From contig CACRSC010000032.1 of the NCBI GenBank assembly GCA_902651635.1, positions 496,135-536,915 of the forward strand: DNA of 40,781 nucleotides, written 5' to 3'. Of this stretch, positions 40,557-40,781 are shown one piece after another (the first letter of the stretch is position 1; each line of letters opens with the position of its first letter). The translations under genes and the position numbers were made by a program. This DNA is from Mastigamoeba balamuthi. Taxonomy: Eukaryota; Evosea; Mastigamoebida; Mastigamoebidae. Under the pieces are notes generated by a model that worked only from the letters and a program-made list of their open reading frames with translations, ran no database searches and had not been told where the DNA came from.

Positions 40557-40781
40557 GAATGTCATTCACTAAGTCGAATGAATTGGCCGAAGCCAATTCA
40601 TACTTAAGTGAAATGACATTCCACCAGATAGTACTCAACGAGCTCTATCTGATGGTATATGAAACATCGAGTGGGGGAGTGATGGCTAAATAATGAGGCA
40701 GCAAAGTACTTTCTTGCCTCATTATTTAGAGACAGATCCAAATCTCGTGAAATGACATTCGACCAGATAGTACTCAACGAG
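40557..40781. repeat. AT-rich palindromic repeat, period 139 bp, running off the window
   Basis: A 35-bp direct repeat (GTGAAATGACATTC, then ACCAGATAGTACTCAACGAG) occurs at 40608-40642 and 40747-40781 with one mismatch. Hairpin 1 spans 40557-40621 (arms of about 30 bp, loop CGAA). Hairpin 2 has perfect 15-bp arms, CTAAATAATGAGGCA at 40686-40700 and its complement at 40715-40729. A third, smaller inverted repeat (CCACCAGATAG against CTATCTGATGG) covers 40621-40655. The base composition is unlike the rest of the window. Confidence 0.85.

Overview
This window is a GC-rich eukaryotic (protist-type) nuclear segment. Nearly every gene is cut by short GT-AG or GC-AG introns. Coding third positions are overwhelmingly G or C, and spacers are short and often divergent or convergent. 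The content includes conserved eukaryotic genes: the splicing factor PHF5A, a Sec1/Munc18 protein, the meiotic protein Hop2, KDEL-receptor-like proteins, a PB1-ZZ protein and an eukaryotic tRNA-Gly. A free-living amoeboid or flagellate protist is plausible, but the sequence alone does not identify the species.

Layout. 1-1.2 kb: the 3' end of an acidic-tail protein and a small Cys-rich ORF. 1.2-6 kb: a frameshifted duplicate of a metallophosphoesterase 3' end, a PB1-ZZ adaptor gene, the intact membrane metallophosphoesterase and a GNAT acetyltransferase. 6.1-10.6 kb: a fold-back repeat and a decayed Ty3/gypsy-type retrotransposon, split between reverse transcriptase and RNase H by a second, oppositely oriented transposase-like insertion. 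11.2-17.1 kb: a cluster of five KDEL-receptor (ERD2)-like genes or fragments, in various states of repair and partly created by a segmental duplication of about 1.35 kb. 17.4-25 kb: a Sel1-repeat protein, a GT-D-fold putative glycosyltransferase, a helical-repeat protein and PHF5A. 25-33 kb: Hop2, an esterase-family hydrolase, tRNA-Gly(GCC), a small acidic protein, an SDR oxidoreductase and a receptor-type adenylyl/guanylyl cyclase. 33.6-37.1 kb: a seven-exon Sec1/Munc18 gene. 37.4-40 kb: two tandem paralogues of an unrecognised family. 40.5 kb to the end: an AT-rich, palindrome-packed repeat running off the right edge.

There is no operon logic here, because this is a eukaryotic chromosome. 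Trafficking is nevertheless over-represented (KDEL-receptor-like cluster, Sec1/Munc18, a putative Golgi-type glycosyltransferase). The most unusual item is the KDEL-receptor-like cluster. Its members keep the fold, the first two exon lengths (three of four identical) and the intron phases of one another, and align almost without gaps to the canonical receptor. They have lost several residues of the retrieval-signal pocket. One member shows an 11-nt deletion whose frame effect is cancelled by an extra CT dinucleotide in a coding microsatellite. Exon boundaries were derived by hand from splice consensus, phase arithmetic and protein alignment from memory; no search was run.
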